Positions 55,607 through 63,239 of a stretch of 64,000 bases of DNA are shown here, in pieces. The translations under genes were made by a program, and so were the position numbers. Where the stretch lies: NCBI RefSeq assembly GCF_018219155.1, contig NZ_CP056123.1, forward strand, positions 4,473,505-4,537,504, written 5' to 3'. The first letter of the stretch is position 1. Each line of letters starts with the position of its first letter. This stretch comes from Moritella sp. 24 (GTDB lineage Bacteria; Pseudomonadota; Gammaproteobacteria; Enterobacterales; Moritellaceae). The notes beneath the pieces were generated by a model. That model was not told the origin of the DNA. It was given only the letters and a program-made list of their open reading frames with translations, and did no database searches.

Positions 55607-57052
55607 ATGGTTAATTTTAAACCGGTATTGTTCATGGCGAGTGTGGTACTCCGCGCTCTTGCCATGTTTATGGTTGCTCCTTTAGTATTGGCTTTAGCTA
55701 CCGATGGCCATGGCGCACCTGAATTCTTCAAATCAATTATAATCACCACCATTGCATCAGGTTTATTCTGGCATAAAGGGCGATCGAAAGTCTTTCGCCT
55801 TGGTATCCGTGAAATGTTTTTGCTGACAACCTGTGTCTGGATTATTGCCTCTGCATTTGCAGCACTGCCGTTCATGCTAATTCAGCATATTAGCTATACT
55901 GACGCCTATTTTGAAACCATGTCTGGTATCACGACAACAGGTTCAACAGTACTTTCTAATTTGGATACGATGGCGCATAGCGTACTGCTATGGCGTTCCA
56001 TTTTACAGTGGTTAGGCGGCGTCGGTTTCGTGGTAATGGGTGTGGCCGTATTACCCTATCTAAATGTCGGTGGTATGCGTTTATTTCAAACCGAATCATC
56101 TGATTGGTCTGATAAAAACACAGCTAAGACTCAGCATACCGCAGCATACGTGATGTATGTGTACTTAAGCTTAACGATATTGTGCTACTTTGGATACTTA
56201 GTCGCAGGTATGACGAGCTTTGAAGCTGTTAACCATGCAATGACAACTCTCTCAACAGGTGGCTACTCTACCTCAGATCAATCCATGGCACACTTTTCTG
56301 ATTCCGCACAATGGAATGGTACCTTCTTCATGTTTTTAGGTGGCCTACCCTTTTTGCTTTTGATCAGTGCAATCCATCGCCGTGATATAAGAATCCTCGT
56401 AAAAGATGCTCAAATAATAGGGTTTGCGAAACTCGTCATCGTCACAACGCTAATGATGTCACTTTATCTGTGGCAAAAAGACGTATTTAACCTCACCGAT
56501 GCGATCCGAATCAGTATGTTCAATATCGTATCTGTCGTCACAACCACCGGTTTTGGTTTAACCGATTTCGGTACTTGGGGAGAGTTCACGAGCGTACTGT
56601 TCGCAGGATTAATGTTTACTGGTGCCTGTTCGGGATCTACATCTGGCGGTATCAAAATATTCCGTTTTCAAATCGCGTTTACCCTATTTCGTAAACAAAT
56701 GTCGCAACTTGTTCACCCGTCAGGCGTATTTAGACAGCATTACAATGGTCGTAATGTGAATGATGTGATTGTGCGCTCTGTTGTGGCCTTTGGTAGTGCG
56801 TTTATCGCCACTATTTCGATATTAGCTGCCGTATTAAGTATCATAGGTTTAGATCCGATAACCAGTATTACAGGCGCAATTACCGCTGTAGCAAATGTGG
56901 GGCCGGGACTGGGTCCTGTGATTGGCCCAGCCGGTAACTTTGCTAGCTTACCTGACTCTGCAAAATGGGCGTTAAGTTTAGGCATGTTGATGGGAAGACT
57001 GGAGATCATGACCGTATTAGTACTCGTCACCCCCGCATTTTGGAAAGGTTAA
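55607..57052 (+). CDS. trkH: Trk potassium transporter membrane subunit TrkH
   Basis: Polytopic K+ channel-like subunit of 481 residues. Selectivity-filter-like loops TTTGSTVL, STGGYSTSD, TTTGFGLTD and AVANVGPGLG are present, and the STSGGIKIFR stretch is a TrkH signature. It pairs with TrkA. The ORF stop is close to the convergent rmuC. Confidence 0.95.
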   Translation: MVNFKPVLFMASVVLRALAMFMVAPLVLALATDGHGAPEFFKSIIITTIASGLFWHKGRSKVFRLGIREMFLLTTCVWIIASAFAALPFMLIQHISYTDAYFETMSGITTTGSTVLSNLDTMAHSVLLWRSILQWLGGVGFVVMGVAVLPYLNVGGMRLFQTESSDWSDKNTAKTQHTAAYVMYVYLSLTILCYFGYLVAGMTSFEAVNHAMTTLSTGGYSTSDQSMAHFSDSAQWNGTFFMFLGGLPFLLLISAIHRRDIRILVKDAQIIGFAKLVIVTTLMMSLYLWQKDVFNLTDAIRISMFNIVSVVTTTGFGLTDFGTWGEFTSVLFAGLMFTGACSGSTSGGIKIFRFQIAFTLFRKQMSQLVHPSGVFRQHYNGRNVNDVIVRSVVAFGSAFIATISILAAVLSIIGLDPITSITGAITAVANVGPGLGPVIGPAGNFASLPDSAKWALSLGMLMGRLEIMTVLVLVTPAFWKG

Positions 57053-57077
57053 TATAATTGAATGACAAGCGTACTCA

Positions 57078-58436
57078 TCATTCAACTTGGTGAGTACTGC
57101 TCTTTTCAATCAACTCAATCGGCAATGGTTTTTTTACTTCTACACCCAAATCTACAAATTGCTGCGCTTGTTTAATTAAGTTACCTTTACCTGAACTCAA
57201 TCGTTTCATTGCCGAGTCATAACTGTCCTGTGCTTTATCTAACGCAGACCCCATATCTTGCATATCATGACTGAATAAGCGTAACTTCTCGTAAATTTTT
57301 CCCGCGCGTTCAGCAATCAGTTGGGCATTTTGGTTTTGACGTTCATAGCGCCATAAGTTATCAATAGTACGTAAAGCAATAAGCAAATTGGTGGGACTCA
57401 CTAACATAATATTATTATCTAACGCGAACTTCATTAAACCAGGGTCGGCTTCCAATGCTGCGATAAATGCCGGCTCAACCGCTACAAACATAAGCACATA
57501 ATCTAATGTTTTTAGACCTTGTAACAAATGGTAGTCTTTGCGGCCTAACTCTCGAATATGGCTCCGTACTGATGTGACATGCTCTTGCAGTGCTTGTTTA
57601 CGCGTAACTTCATCCTCGGCGTTAAAGTAACGCTCATAAGCGGTGAGCGACACCTTGGAATCAACAACAACATCCTTATCATCGGGTAAGTGTACAATCA
57701 CGTCTGGTTGAAAACGTTTACCATGTTCATTGTTCAGACTTACTTGCACGTCATACTCATGTCCCTCACGTAATCCAGACTCCGATAATATCCGAGCCAG
57801 AATAACCTCACCCCAATTACCTTGCTGCTTATTGTCACCTTTTAACGCTTTGGTCAAATTAGCCGTTTCGCTCGACATTAATTGATACACTTGCTGTAAA
57901 CGGGCAACCTCTGATTGTAAGCTGTGACGCTCTTTCGCCTCATTGGCGTAAACATCTTGAACCTGCTGCTTGAACCCTTCCAGCTGCGTTTTTAATGGCA
58001 TCAATAGTAATTCCACACTAGACTTATTTAGTTCTTTGAAATTGTCGGTTTTACTATCAAATATCTTATTTGCCAAGTTTTCGAACTGCTGCTGTAAGCG
58101 TTGTTCTGACTGTGCTTGTAGCGCTAATTTTTCTTCGTTAGCTTGACGTTCCGTTTGCAAACGAATATCGCTTTCACGCAATCGTGACATTAACTTAATA
58201 AATTGGTTATTTTGCGATTCCAACTTTAATTTATTGGCGTCGTGCTCTTGCTGTAATTGATCATGCGTATAGTTAACACTATCAAGTTGTTGTTCTAGTA
58301 ACTCGACTTCATGGTTTAATGTTTGCATCGATAATGTAGCTTGCTGACTTTTACGGATAGCAACTAAACTACAGACAACGGCAATACAGGTAACAACAAT
58401 GTACGGTAATACGGAAAAAAGGGAATCAACACTCAT
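57078..58436 (-). CDS. rmuC: DNA recombination protein RmuC
   Basis: A 452-residue protein with an N-terminal membrane helix (about 8-26), a long coiled coil (about 35-180) and a nuclease-like RmuC domain (KGDNKQQGNWGEVILARIL, LPDDKDVVVDSKVSLTAYERY, VLMFVAVEPAF). In E. coli it limits inversions between short inverted repeats. Convergent with trkH. 8 nt separates its start from a small membrane protein gene. Confidence 0.93.
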   Translation of the reverse strand: MSVDSLFSVLPYIVVTCIAVVCSLVAIRKSQQATLSMQTLNHEVELLEQQLDSVNYTHDQLQQEHDANKLKLESQNNQFIKLMSRLRESDIRLQTERQANEEKLALQAQSEQRLQQQFENLANKIFDSKTDNFKELNKSSVELLLMPLKTQLEGFKQQVQDVYANEAKERHSLQSEVARLQQVYQLMSSETANLTKALKGDNKQQGNWGEVILARILSESGLREGHEYDVQVSLNNEHGKRFQPDVIVHLPDDKDVVVDSKVSLTAYERYFNAEDEVTRKQALQEHVTSVRSHIRELGRKDYHLLQGLKTLDYVLMFVAVEPAFIAALEADPGLMKFALDNNIMLVSPTNLLIALRTIDNLWRYERQNQNAQLIAERAGKIYEKLRLFSHDMQDMGSALDKAQDSYDSAMKRLSSGKGNLIKQAQQFVDLGVEVKKPLPIELIEKSSTHQVE

Positions 58437-58444
58437 AAGGCAAC

Positions 58445-58681
58445 TTAACTACGAAAAAAAGAACTATGTGACAACGCGCGATCAAGAGAAAACCATGCGG
58501 CGAGGCACCCAAGGTAAATAAAAAATATTATCCATTTATGATAATTAGCACCGCTATCGATCGTGCTAAATGGAACATCACCGATCACGCTATATAACCA
58601 AATAATAAGCGGGAAAAATAAAAATACTAAAAGCTTCCAGATGATTTTTAACGTTGGACGGTGTACCGTTATCGCTTTCAT
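58445..58681 (-). CDS. Small two-helix membrane protein, unknown
   Basis: A 78-residue protein with two hydrophobic stretches (about 13-30 LKIIWKLLVFLFFPLIIWLY and about 48-65). No family recognised. An AAGGA lies 9 nt before the ATG used here; another ATG two codons upstream lies within 3 nt of it. It reads directly into rmuC (8 nt), so it may be cotranscribed with it. Confidence 0.55.
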   Translation of the reverse strand: MKAITVHRPTLKIIWKLLVFLFFPLIIWLYSVIGDVPFSTIDSGANYHKWIIFFIYLGCLAAWFSLDRALSHSSFFRS

Positions 58682-58754
58682 GAGCATATATCCTTAACCA
58701 AATTCTAAAACGTGTACTTAAACTATAAGGCCCAGTAGCAATTTAAGATATCAA

Positions 58755-58780
58755 CGTTAACCATACTAAAAGAGTTAACG
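58755..58780. repeat. Inverted repeat upstream of the DksA-like gene
   Basis: CGTTAAC and GTTAACG, 12 nt apart, lie in the long intergenic region. No T-run follows. Role unknown; might be an operator or a weak hairpin. The rest of 58682-58920 shows no gene. Confidence 0.4.
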
Positions 58781-58926
58781 ATGTTAGCCTAACCTGATTA
58801 AGAATAAAACTAATCCACTGGCTATAATTACCATCAGAGCACATTTCAGATAAAATTTTACGGATTAATTAGCCATCCCCCTTGAAACGAGACAAAATAC
58901 CCCAATTTGTAATTTTCAGTTATTTT

Positions 58927-58956
58927 TTGCCAAAATAGGGTAGATAACCCTATATT
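58927..58956 (+). promoter_or_regulatory. Promoter of the dksA-like gene with palindromic spacer
   Basis: -35 TTGCCA (58927-58932) and -10 TATATT (58951-58956) are 18 bp apart. ATAGGGT-N5-ACCCTAT, a perfect 7-bp inverted repeat (58935-58953), occupies the spacer and the first bases of the -10, so a bound protein would control the promoter directly. Confidence 0.5.
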
Positions 58957-59020
58957 ATGGACAATTGAAATGTCGATTATGCTAATCAACAATAATCCGA
59001 ATACGAAATAGGTAATATAT

Positions 59021-59401
59021 ATGAGCGATTTTATGAATGAAGGCCAAGTTGCCTATTTCAAAGAGAAACTAGAAACAGAACAAAACGAGATTTTAGCGCG
59101 CATCGAAAATCAGTCAACTAATGTCGTTATCTCTGATAGCAATGAGATGGCTGATGAAATTGACCGTGCAGCAATGGAAGAAGCACATCGTCTTGAGCTT
59201 AATCGTATTGATCACGATAAATTGCATATTAAAAAAATTATGAATGCATTACGTCGTATTGATAGTGGCGATTATGGCTACTGCGACAGCTGTGGTGATG
59301 AAATATCAATTAAACGCTTACAAGCACGCCCAGATTCACGCTTATGCTTAGAGTGTCAATCTACCAAAGAATTTACAGATCACAGCTTATACCGCCGTTA
59401 A
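59021..59401 (+). CDS. DksA/TraR-family regulator (short paralogue)
   Basis: A 126-residue protein shorter than E. coli DksA (151). It keeps the coiled-coil tip motif DxxDxA (D45, D48, A50) and four zinc cysteines (C88, C91, C109, C112) in the GYCDSCGDEI and LCLECQ contexts, so it should enter the RNA polymerase secondary channel and bind zinc. The long N-terminal coiled coil is reduced. Another, standard dksA probably exists elsewhere. AGGTAATATAT precedes the ATG. Confidence 0.85.
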   Translation: MSDFMNEGQVAYFKEKLETEQNEILARIENQSTNVVISDSNEMADEIDRAAMEEAHRLELNRIDHDKLHIKKIMNALRRIDSGDYGYCDSCGDEISIKRLQARPDSRLCLECQSTKEFTDHSLYRR

Positions 59402-59552
59402 TCCCCAAGGCCATCGAATAGCGACCTAAGCTATTATTGATACCGCAAATTAAGACGGAAAGTACTAACAAATCAACGTTATTACTTTCCTCATTCCGCC
59501 ATCCATATTAATCTATTATTTAATTGGACCAATCAGCAATAGGAATGCACCT

Positions 59553-60056
59553 ATGTTAAAGCCATTTTCAAAAAGATTTAAAACGCTTAGTTTATTTTCA
59601 TTACTTGCCAGCAGCATTGCTTTAAGCGGTTGCAGTGATGATGAATCAGGTAAAATTAGCCTTGGTTTATTTACGACTAAAGATATCAAAATCAATACGT
59701 TTATAGATCCAAAAGTACCTGGCGTTACTTGTCACGTGAGCCATATTGAAGCTGACTTAGATTTCTCTGATCCATCAGATATGGGCATTGCTTGTCGACA
59801 AACAGGTGAGATAACGGCAGATATGTTAGCTAAAATTGATACATCGAAAGGGGGCGAAGTTATCTTTACCCAATCGAAAAGTATCTTATTTAAATCGCTA
59901 AAGATCCGTCGAATTTATGATGCAGATAGTCAGAGTCTATTATATGTGTCGTATTCAACAAAAGAGATTAATGGTAGCTACAAGCATTCATTATCAACAG
60001 TGCCATTATGGGCTACGAAAGCTTGGCAACAGCCTACTACAGCTGTAACACAGTAA
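59553..60056 (+). CDS. CreA-family lipoprotein
   Basis: A 167-residue protein of the CreA family. A lipoprotein signal ends in ALSGC with Cys27. The CreA signature is seen in GVTCHVSHIEADLDFSDPSD, GIACRQTGE, FKSLKIRRIYD and YVSYSTKEINGSYKHSLSTVP. E. coli CreA has a plain signal peptide, so lipid anchoring is a difference. Function unknown. Ends before a strong terminator. Confidence 0.8.
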   Translation: MLKPFSKRFKTLSLFSLLASSIALSGCSDDESGKISLGLFTTKDIKINTFIDPKVPGVTCHVSHIEADLDFSDPSDMGIACRQTGEITADMLAKIDTSKGGEVIFTQSKSILFKSLKIRRIYDADSQSLLYVSYSTKEINGSYKHSLSTVPLWATKAWQQPTTAVTQ

Positions 60057-60068
60057 AATTAAAATAAT

Positions 60069-60099
60069 AAAGCCACTGCGTTCAGTGGCTTTACTTTTA
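60069..60099 (+). terminator. Terminator after the CreA-like gene
   Basis: AAAGCCACTG and CAGTGGCTTT form a 10-bp stem with a CGTT-type loop, followed by ACTTTTATT. Confidence 0.85.
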
Positions 60100-60123
60100 T
60101 TCTAACGTAAACGATACAGCGTT

Positions 60124-60843
60124 CTAAAAGGCCGTCACAACACCCATACCGATGACTTCCGAGAATAGTAACAGTACCGTTGTCAGCGACACCATATTCG
60201 GCGTGTACTCTTGTTTGGTATAAAGCGGGATTGTCCAAATAGCCAGTGCAAGCAGTAAAATTAGCGCACGGTATATAACGAATTCTTGAATAACAGCCAT
60301 ATTACTTGCATCAGCATTTAGCCCAGCAACAACCAGTAGCCCCAACATCAATAATATACTCGCGACTATACCGACGATAGGTAAAATCACATTAAATGCT
60401 TGTAAGCGATGTTTAGCGCGTAATAAGACCACATGAGCAAATACAGCACCAAGTAATATTGCTTCGAGTAATAGCAAGAGTTGCTGCTGTTGCCAAAGCA
60501 CTAACACACCTGTAATCACCGCAAGTATAATTGGCAAACGTAACCACGTGCTTGGTATTGCACGCTTACCTTCTAAACGAGATTGTATTAAATTTTGCAT
60601 AATCCCGATAAATACAGCAATACCACCGACAATTAACGTTAACGTTGTCGCATGCTCTTCAATACCAATCATTAAGCCTAACGCTAATACAGCCCAAATA
60701 GAGATCATATTTTCAGTAATACGCTTACGCTGACCTGGGCAAACCTCCCCTTTCGATAACACAAGCGCCAAAAAACACGCTGCCGCAATTGGCATCATAA
60801 TGATGATAGGATAAATTTGTTGGTAAAAACTGATTTCAGTCAC
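60124..60843 (-). CDS. Integral membrane protein, unknown
   Basis: A 239-residue protein with about seven hydrophobic helices and few charged loops. I recognise no family. GTG (60841-60843) with AAGGG 7 nt upstream is the preferred start; the open frame reaches TTG at 60861. Convergent with the CreA-like gene. Transporter or sensor roles cannot be told apart from the sequence. Confidence 0.65.
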   Translation of the reverse strand: MTEISFYQQIYPIIIMMPIAAACFLALVLSKGEVCPGQRKRITENMISIWAVLALGLMIGIEEHATTLTLIVGGIAVFIGIMQNLIQSRLEGKRAIPSTWLRLPIILAVITGVLVLWQQQQLLLLLEAILLGAVFAHVVLLRAKHRLQAFNVILPIVGIVASILLMLGLLVVAGLNADASNMAVIQEFVIYRALILLLALAIWTIPLYTKQEYTPNMVSLTTVLLLFSEVIGMGVVTAF

Positions 60844-60952
60844 GCGACGACCCTTAGTCAATAAATTAGGTGCGAGAGTATATCAGTGTCACCTCAAGGT
60901 GATAATCAATTATTAGTGAAAATGCTATTTTGAGAAGAGATTAAAAAGAAGG

Positions 60953-60986
60953 CAAAAAAAAGTCCATTACTGAAGAATGGACTTTA
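60953..60986 (-). terminator. Terminator of the 79-residue protein gene
   Basis: AAAGTCCATT and AATGGACTTT form a 10-bp stem with a 7-nt loop; on the minus strand a run of eight T follows. Confidence 0.85.
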
Positions 60987-60996
60987 CCTGTTTATT

Positions 60997-61236
60997 TTAG
61001 ACTTTGTTACCATGTTCTTGCTCTGAAATTAATGGTTCAACACCTAATATACGAGAAAGTAGATCGACTTCATCCAGATCATTATCACTTAGTTGTACAC
61101 TCACTAACAATGATTCAAACTTACTCTGTTGTAATATAGCCGAAATACCCGTCATGCCACCTGCTGTTTTCAGCAATGATGATATAACCGTATCCGTTTC
61201 TAGTTCTCTTTTTTCAATATCGAGTGTCCCATCCAT
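60997..61236 (-). CDS. Small acidic protein, unknown
   Basis: A 79-residue protein, begins MDGTLDIEKRELETDTV. It is acidic, with no membrane segment and no cysteine. No family recognised. GGGGGAGTT precedes the ATG closely and a strong terminator follows the stop, which support its being a real transcribed gene. The next 200 bp downstream (61237-61466) show nothing. Confidence 0.65.
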   Translation of the reverse strand: MDGTLDIEKRELETDTVISSLLKTAGGMTGISAILQQSKFESLLVSVQLSDNDLDEVDLLSRILGVEPLISEQEHGNKV

Positions 61237-61466
61237 AACTCCCCCTCATCGCCCTAATTTCTATCCCTTAGAAATATAATTAGTCTCTATAACAACATAT
61301 TCATTTAATTAGGGGAATAATAAGTCGCTTAGATTGAGAGGTAAAACGAATAAATGACCATATGTCTTATCCATATAAAGATAAGAGTGAGTACAATTAA
61401 GCTAAAATACATTATCTTAATTCTTTAGTATGAGGTTGATTTTAATCGATATAAAAGGCTGGAAAC

Positions 61467-61496
61467 GAAAAAAGCCTGCTCAATGAGCAGGCTTTC
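61467..61496 (-). terminator. Terminator of the tRNA cluster
   Basis: AAAGCCTGCTCA and TGAGCAGGCTTT form a 10-12 bp stem followed on the minus strand by six T. It lies 8 nt after the last tRNA-Pro. Confidence 0.85.
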
Positions 61497-61503
61497 CGAA
61501 TAG

Positions 61504-61580
61504 TGGTCGGTGATAGAGGATTCGAACCTCTGACCCCCTGGTCCCAAACCAGGTGCGCTACCAAGCTGCGCTAATCACCG
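61504..61580 (-). tRNA. tRNA-Pro (anticodon TGG), copy 1
   Basis: 77 nt including CCA. CGGTGAT pairs with ATCACCG, the anticodon stem CTGGT/ACCAG frames TTGGGA (TGG), and GGTTCGAATCC is the T-loop. Nearly identical to 61830-61906, including the flanks. Confidence 0.95.
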
Positions 61581-61584
61581 AACA

Positions 61585-61669
61585 TGGTGCGGAAGGAGAG
61601 ACTTGAACTCTCACACCTTGCGATACTAGAACCTAAATCTAGCGCGTCTACCAATTCCGCCACTTCCGC
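61585..61669 (-). tRNA. tRNA-Leu (anticodon TAG)
   Basis: 85 nt including CCA, with a long variable arm as expected for Leu. Acceptor GCGGAAG/CTTCCGC; anticodon stem CTAGA/TCTAG with loop TTTAGGT. E. coli has Leu(CAG) at this position in argX-hisR-leuT-proM; here the anticodon is TAG. Confidence 0.95.
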
Positions 61670-61748
61670 ACAATTTTTCAACTTACTAGCAGGTAACTCT
61701 AGCAAGGGTGATAACTCAATTCTAAAAGAATATCTACGTTATCGAATA

Positions 61749-61825
61749 TGGGGCGACTGAAGGGATTTGAACCCTCGACAACCGGAATCACAATCCGGGG
61801 CTCTACCAACTGAGCTACAACCGCC
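61749..61825 (-). tRNA. tRNA-His (anticodon GTG), copy 1
   Basis: 77 nt including CCA and the extra G at -1, paired with C73 as in all tRNA-His. Acceptor GCGGTTG/CAGTCGC with G-U pairs; anticodon loop TTGTGAT. Same sequence as 62118-62194. Confidence 0.95.
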
Positions 61826-61829
61826 ATAG

Positions 61830-61906
61830 TGGTCGGTGATAGAGGATTCGAACCTCTGACCCCCTGGTCCCAAACCAGGTGCGCTACCAAGCTGCGCTAA
61901 TCACCG
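61830..61906 (-). tRNA. tRNA-Pro (anticodon TGG), copy 2
   Basis: Identical over its length to 61504-61580, with matching flanks (a shared AGTGGTC... edge and CGAACATG). First gene of the four-tRNA unit Pro-His-Leu-Pro. Confidence 0.95.
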
Positions 61907-61947
61907 AACATGCTCATTAGAATGCATCATTCTTAACAAGTGTGCGC

Positions 61948-61975
61948 ATTATAGATATTGTGTATAAGTCTGCAA
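61948..61975 (-). promoter_or_regulatory. Promoter of the Pro-His-Leu-Pro tRNA unit
   Basis: Minus-strand -35 TTGCAG (61970-61975) and perfect -10 TATAAT (61948-61953), 16 bp apart, with a GC-rich discriminator (GCGCAC). It lies about 40 nt before tRNA-Pro copy 2 and after tRNA-His copy 2. Confidence 0.65.
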
Positions 61976-62117
61976 GTCTTTTTAACTAAAAAACGTTTTT
62001 TTTATCGTTTTCAATTAAATCGGAATAAAAACAAACAGCGCTAGTTCAAAAAACAATCAAAGCAAACTAATTCACTTACTAAACTGTATTTCGCTATGCG
62101 TATTCAATAAAAAGCAA

Positions 62118-62194
62118 TGGGGCGACTGAAGGGATTTGAACCCTCGACAACCGGAATCACAATCCGGGGCTCTACCAACTGAGCTACAACCGCC
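62118..62194 (-). tRNA. tRNA-His (anticodon GTG), copy 2
   Basis: Identical to 61749-61825, with the same surrounding A/T edges (AATGGGGCG). It follows tRNA-Arg and is separated from the next tRNA by 211 bp. Confidence 0.95.
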
Positions 62195-62230
62195 ATTTAC
62201 CATTTTATTGCATAACCATCATAACTATAA

Positions 62231-62307
62231 TGGTGCGTCCGAGAGGAGTCGAACCTCCGACCTCACCCTCCGGAGGGGCGCGCTCTATCCAGCTGAGCTA
62301 CGGACGC
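62231..62307 (-). tRNA. tRNA-Arg (anticodon CCG)
   Basis: 77 nt including CCA. Acceptor GCGTCCG/CGGACGC; anticodon stem CGCCC/GGGTG with loop CTCCGGA (CCG). It is the first gene of the cluster, like argX in E. coli. Confidence 0.95.
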
Positions 62308-62637
62308 ATGAGCAATATCTTACGTCCAACAATGAATCTCGTCTAGGCAAATCCATCAATTCTTCATTAAAATGTTATATATCTACAGTCCCTGTATCTT
62401 TTATAACCAAGTCAGTATTAATTTTTAATAAACAAATCAATCAGAAAAATTACGTCTAAATTACACCTAAATTTGATAACTCATCGCTATATTGATCTAA
62501 GTTAAATACAACAAAGGTTGTTACAACTATTTAACCTCGGGCTTGGTAAGGATATAATGCCTGCCAGCAGTAGGGATTTATTATAATAAAAGTCATCCAT
62601 AGACTGACAATACCATCATTAGGGAGCTAAAAAGAGC
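62308..62637. other. Intergenic region between tRNA-Arg and cytochrome c5
   Basis: No gene seen. It must contain the promoter for the Arg-His tRNA unit (minus strand) and for the cytochrome (plus strand). The only motif noted is the FNR-like site at 62492-62505. Confidence 0.5.
62492..62505 (+). promoter_or_regulatory. Candidate FNR-type site before cytochrome c5
   Basis: TTGATCTAAGTTAA matches TTGAT-N4-ATCAA at the left half fully and at the right half in 3 of 5 positions. It lies about 140 bp before the ATG. A weak match; oxygen control of this gene is not proven. Confidence 0.3.
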
Positions 62638-63057
62638 ATGTATAAATTACGAAATATTCTAATCACTTTATCAGCATCATTGCTATTTGTATTCAATGTA
62701 AGTGCAAATCATAATTCAGCTGAATCAATTGAAGAACGCATTGCTCCTGTAGGTCAAGTATACCTACCAGGTGAACTTGCTCCTGTTGTTGCTAAAAGCA
62801 CAGCACCAGCAGAACCTCGTTCTGGTGAACAAGTTTATACAGCTACTTGTAACATGTGTCATGGCAGTGGCCTTGCAGGCGCTCCAATTAAAGGTAATGC
62901 AGACCAGTGGGCTCCTCGAATCGCACAAGGTAAAGAGACACTTTATCGCCATGCAATTGAAGGCTTAAATGGTGCAATGCCAGCACGTGGTACATGTTCT
63001 ACGTGTTCTGATGATGAACTACAAGCTGCCGTTGATTTCATGATCCAAGGTTTATAA
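62638..63057 (+). CDS. Cytochrome c5-family protein
   Basis: A 139-residue periplasmic monoheme cytochrome. Signal peptide (about 1-23, ending VSA), heme motif CNMCH (C71, C74, H75), likely axial M114 in GAMPARG, and C120/C123 (CSTC) forming the disulfide typical of cytochrome c5. A short N-terminal extension precedes the domain. Shine-Dalgarno GGGAG. It would carry electrons in respiration. Confidence 0.9.
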   Translation: MYKLRNILITLSASLLFVFNVSANHNSAESIEERIAPVGQVYLPGELAPVVAKSTAPAEPRSGEQVYTATCNMCHGSGLAGAPIKGNADQWAPRIAQGKETLYRHAIEGLNGAMPARGTCSTCSDDELQAAVDFMIQGL

Positions 63058-63129
63058 CGCAAACGATAAACTGCGCTATAGCAATAACATTAGGTATGTT
63101 TGGTTGTTCTAACTAAGCTATCCATCGAC

Positions 63130-63160
63130 AAAGCCGCTAATTTATTTAGTGGCTTTTTTT
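63130..63160 (+). terminator. Terminator of the cytochrome c5 gene
   Basis: AAGCCGCTAA and TTAGTGGCTT form a 10-bp stem with one wobble, followed by seven T. Confidence 0.85.
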
Positions 63161-63239
63161 GACCCTCAGATATCCACTGCTAGACTTTATCACTATAAGA
63201 CTTAGTTTTTAGTCATTAAAGACCATTAGGATACTCGCT

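Noticed and set aside
55561-55875. A 104-codon frame antisense to the start of trkH
   Set aside because: Shadow of trkH; no start signal or domain of its own.
57071-57097. Inverted repeat GTACTCA/TGAGTAC between trkH and rmuC
   Set aside because: The 13-nt loop, 7-bp stem and overlap with the rmuC end make it a poor terminator candidate.
61699-61890. A 63-codon frame on the minus strand
   Set aside because: It runs through the tRNA-His and tRNA-Pro genes; the RNA genes explain the sequence.
61504-61906. Near-identical 80-bp repeats, considered as an integration site or CRISPR repeat
   Set aside because: They are two tRNA-Pro genes. No integrase or prophage genes lie near them, so no sign of an inserted element.
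62136-62459. A 107-codon frame on the plus strand
   Set aside because: It covers tRNA-His and tRNA-Arg on the opposite strand. No Shine-Dalgarno and no recognisable domain.
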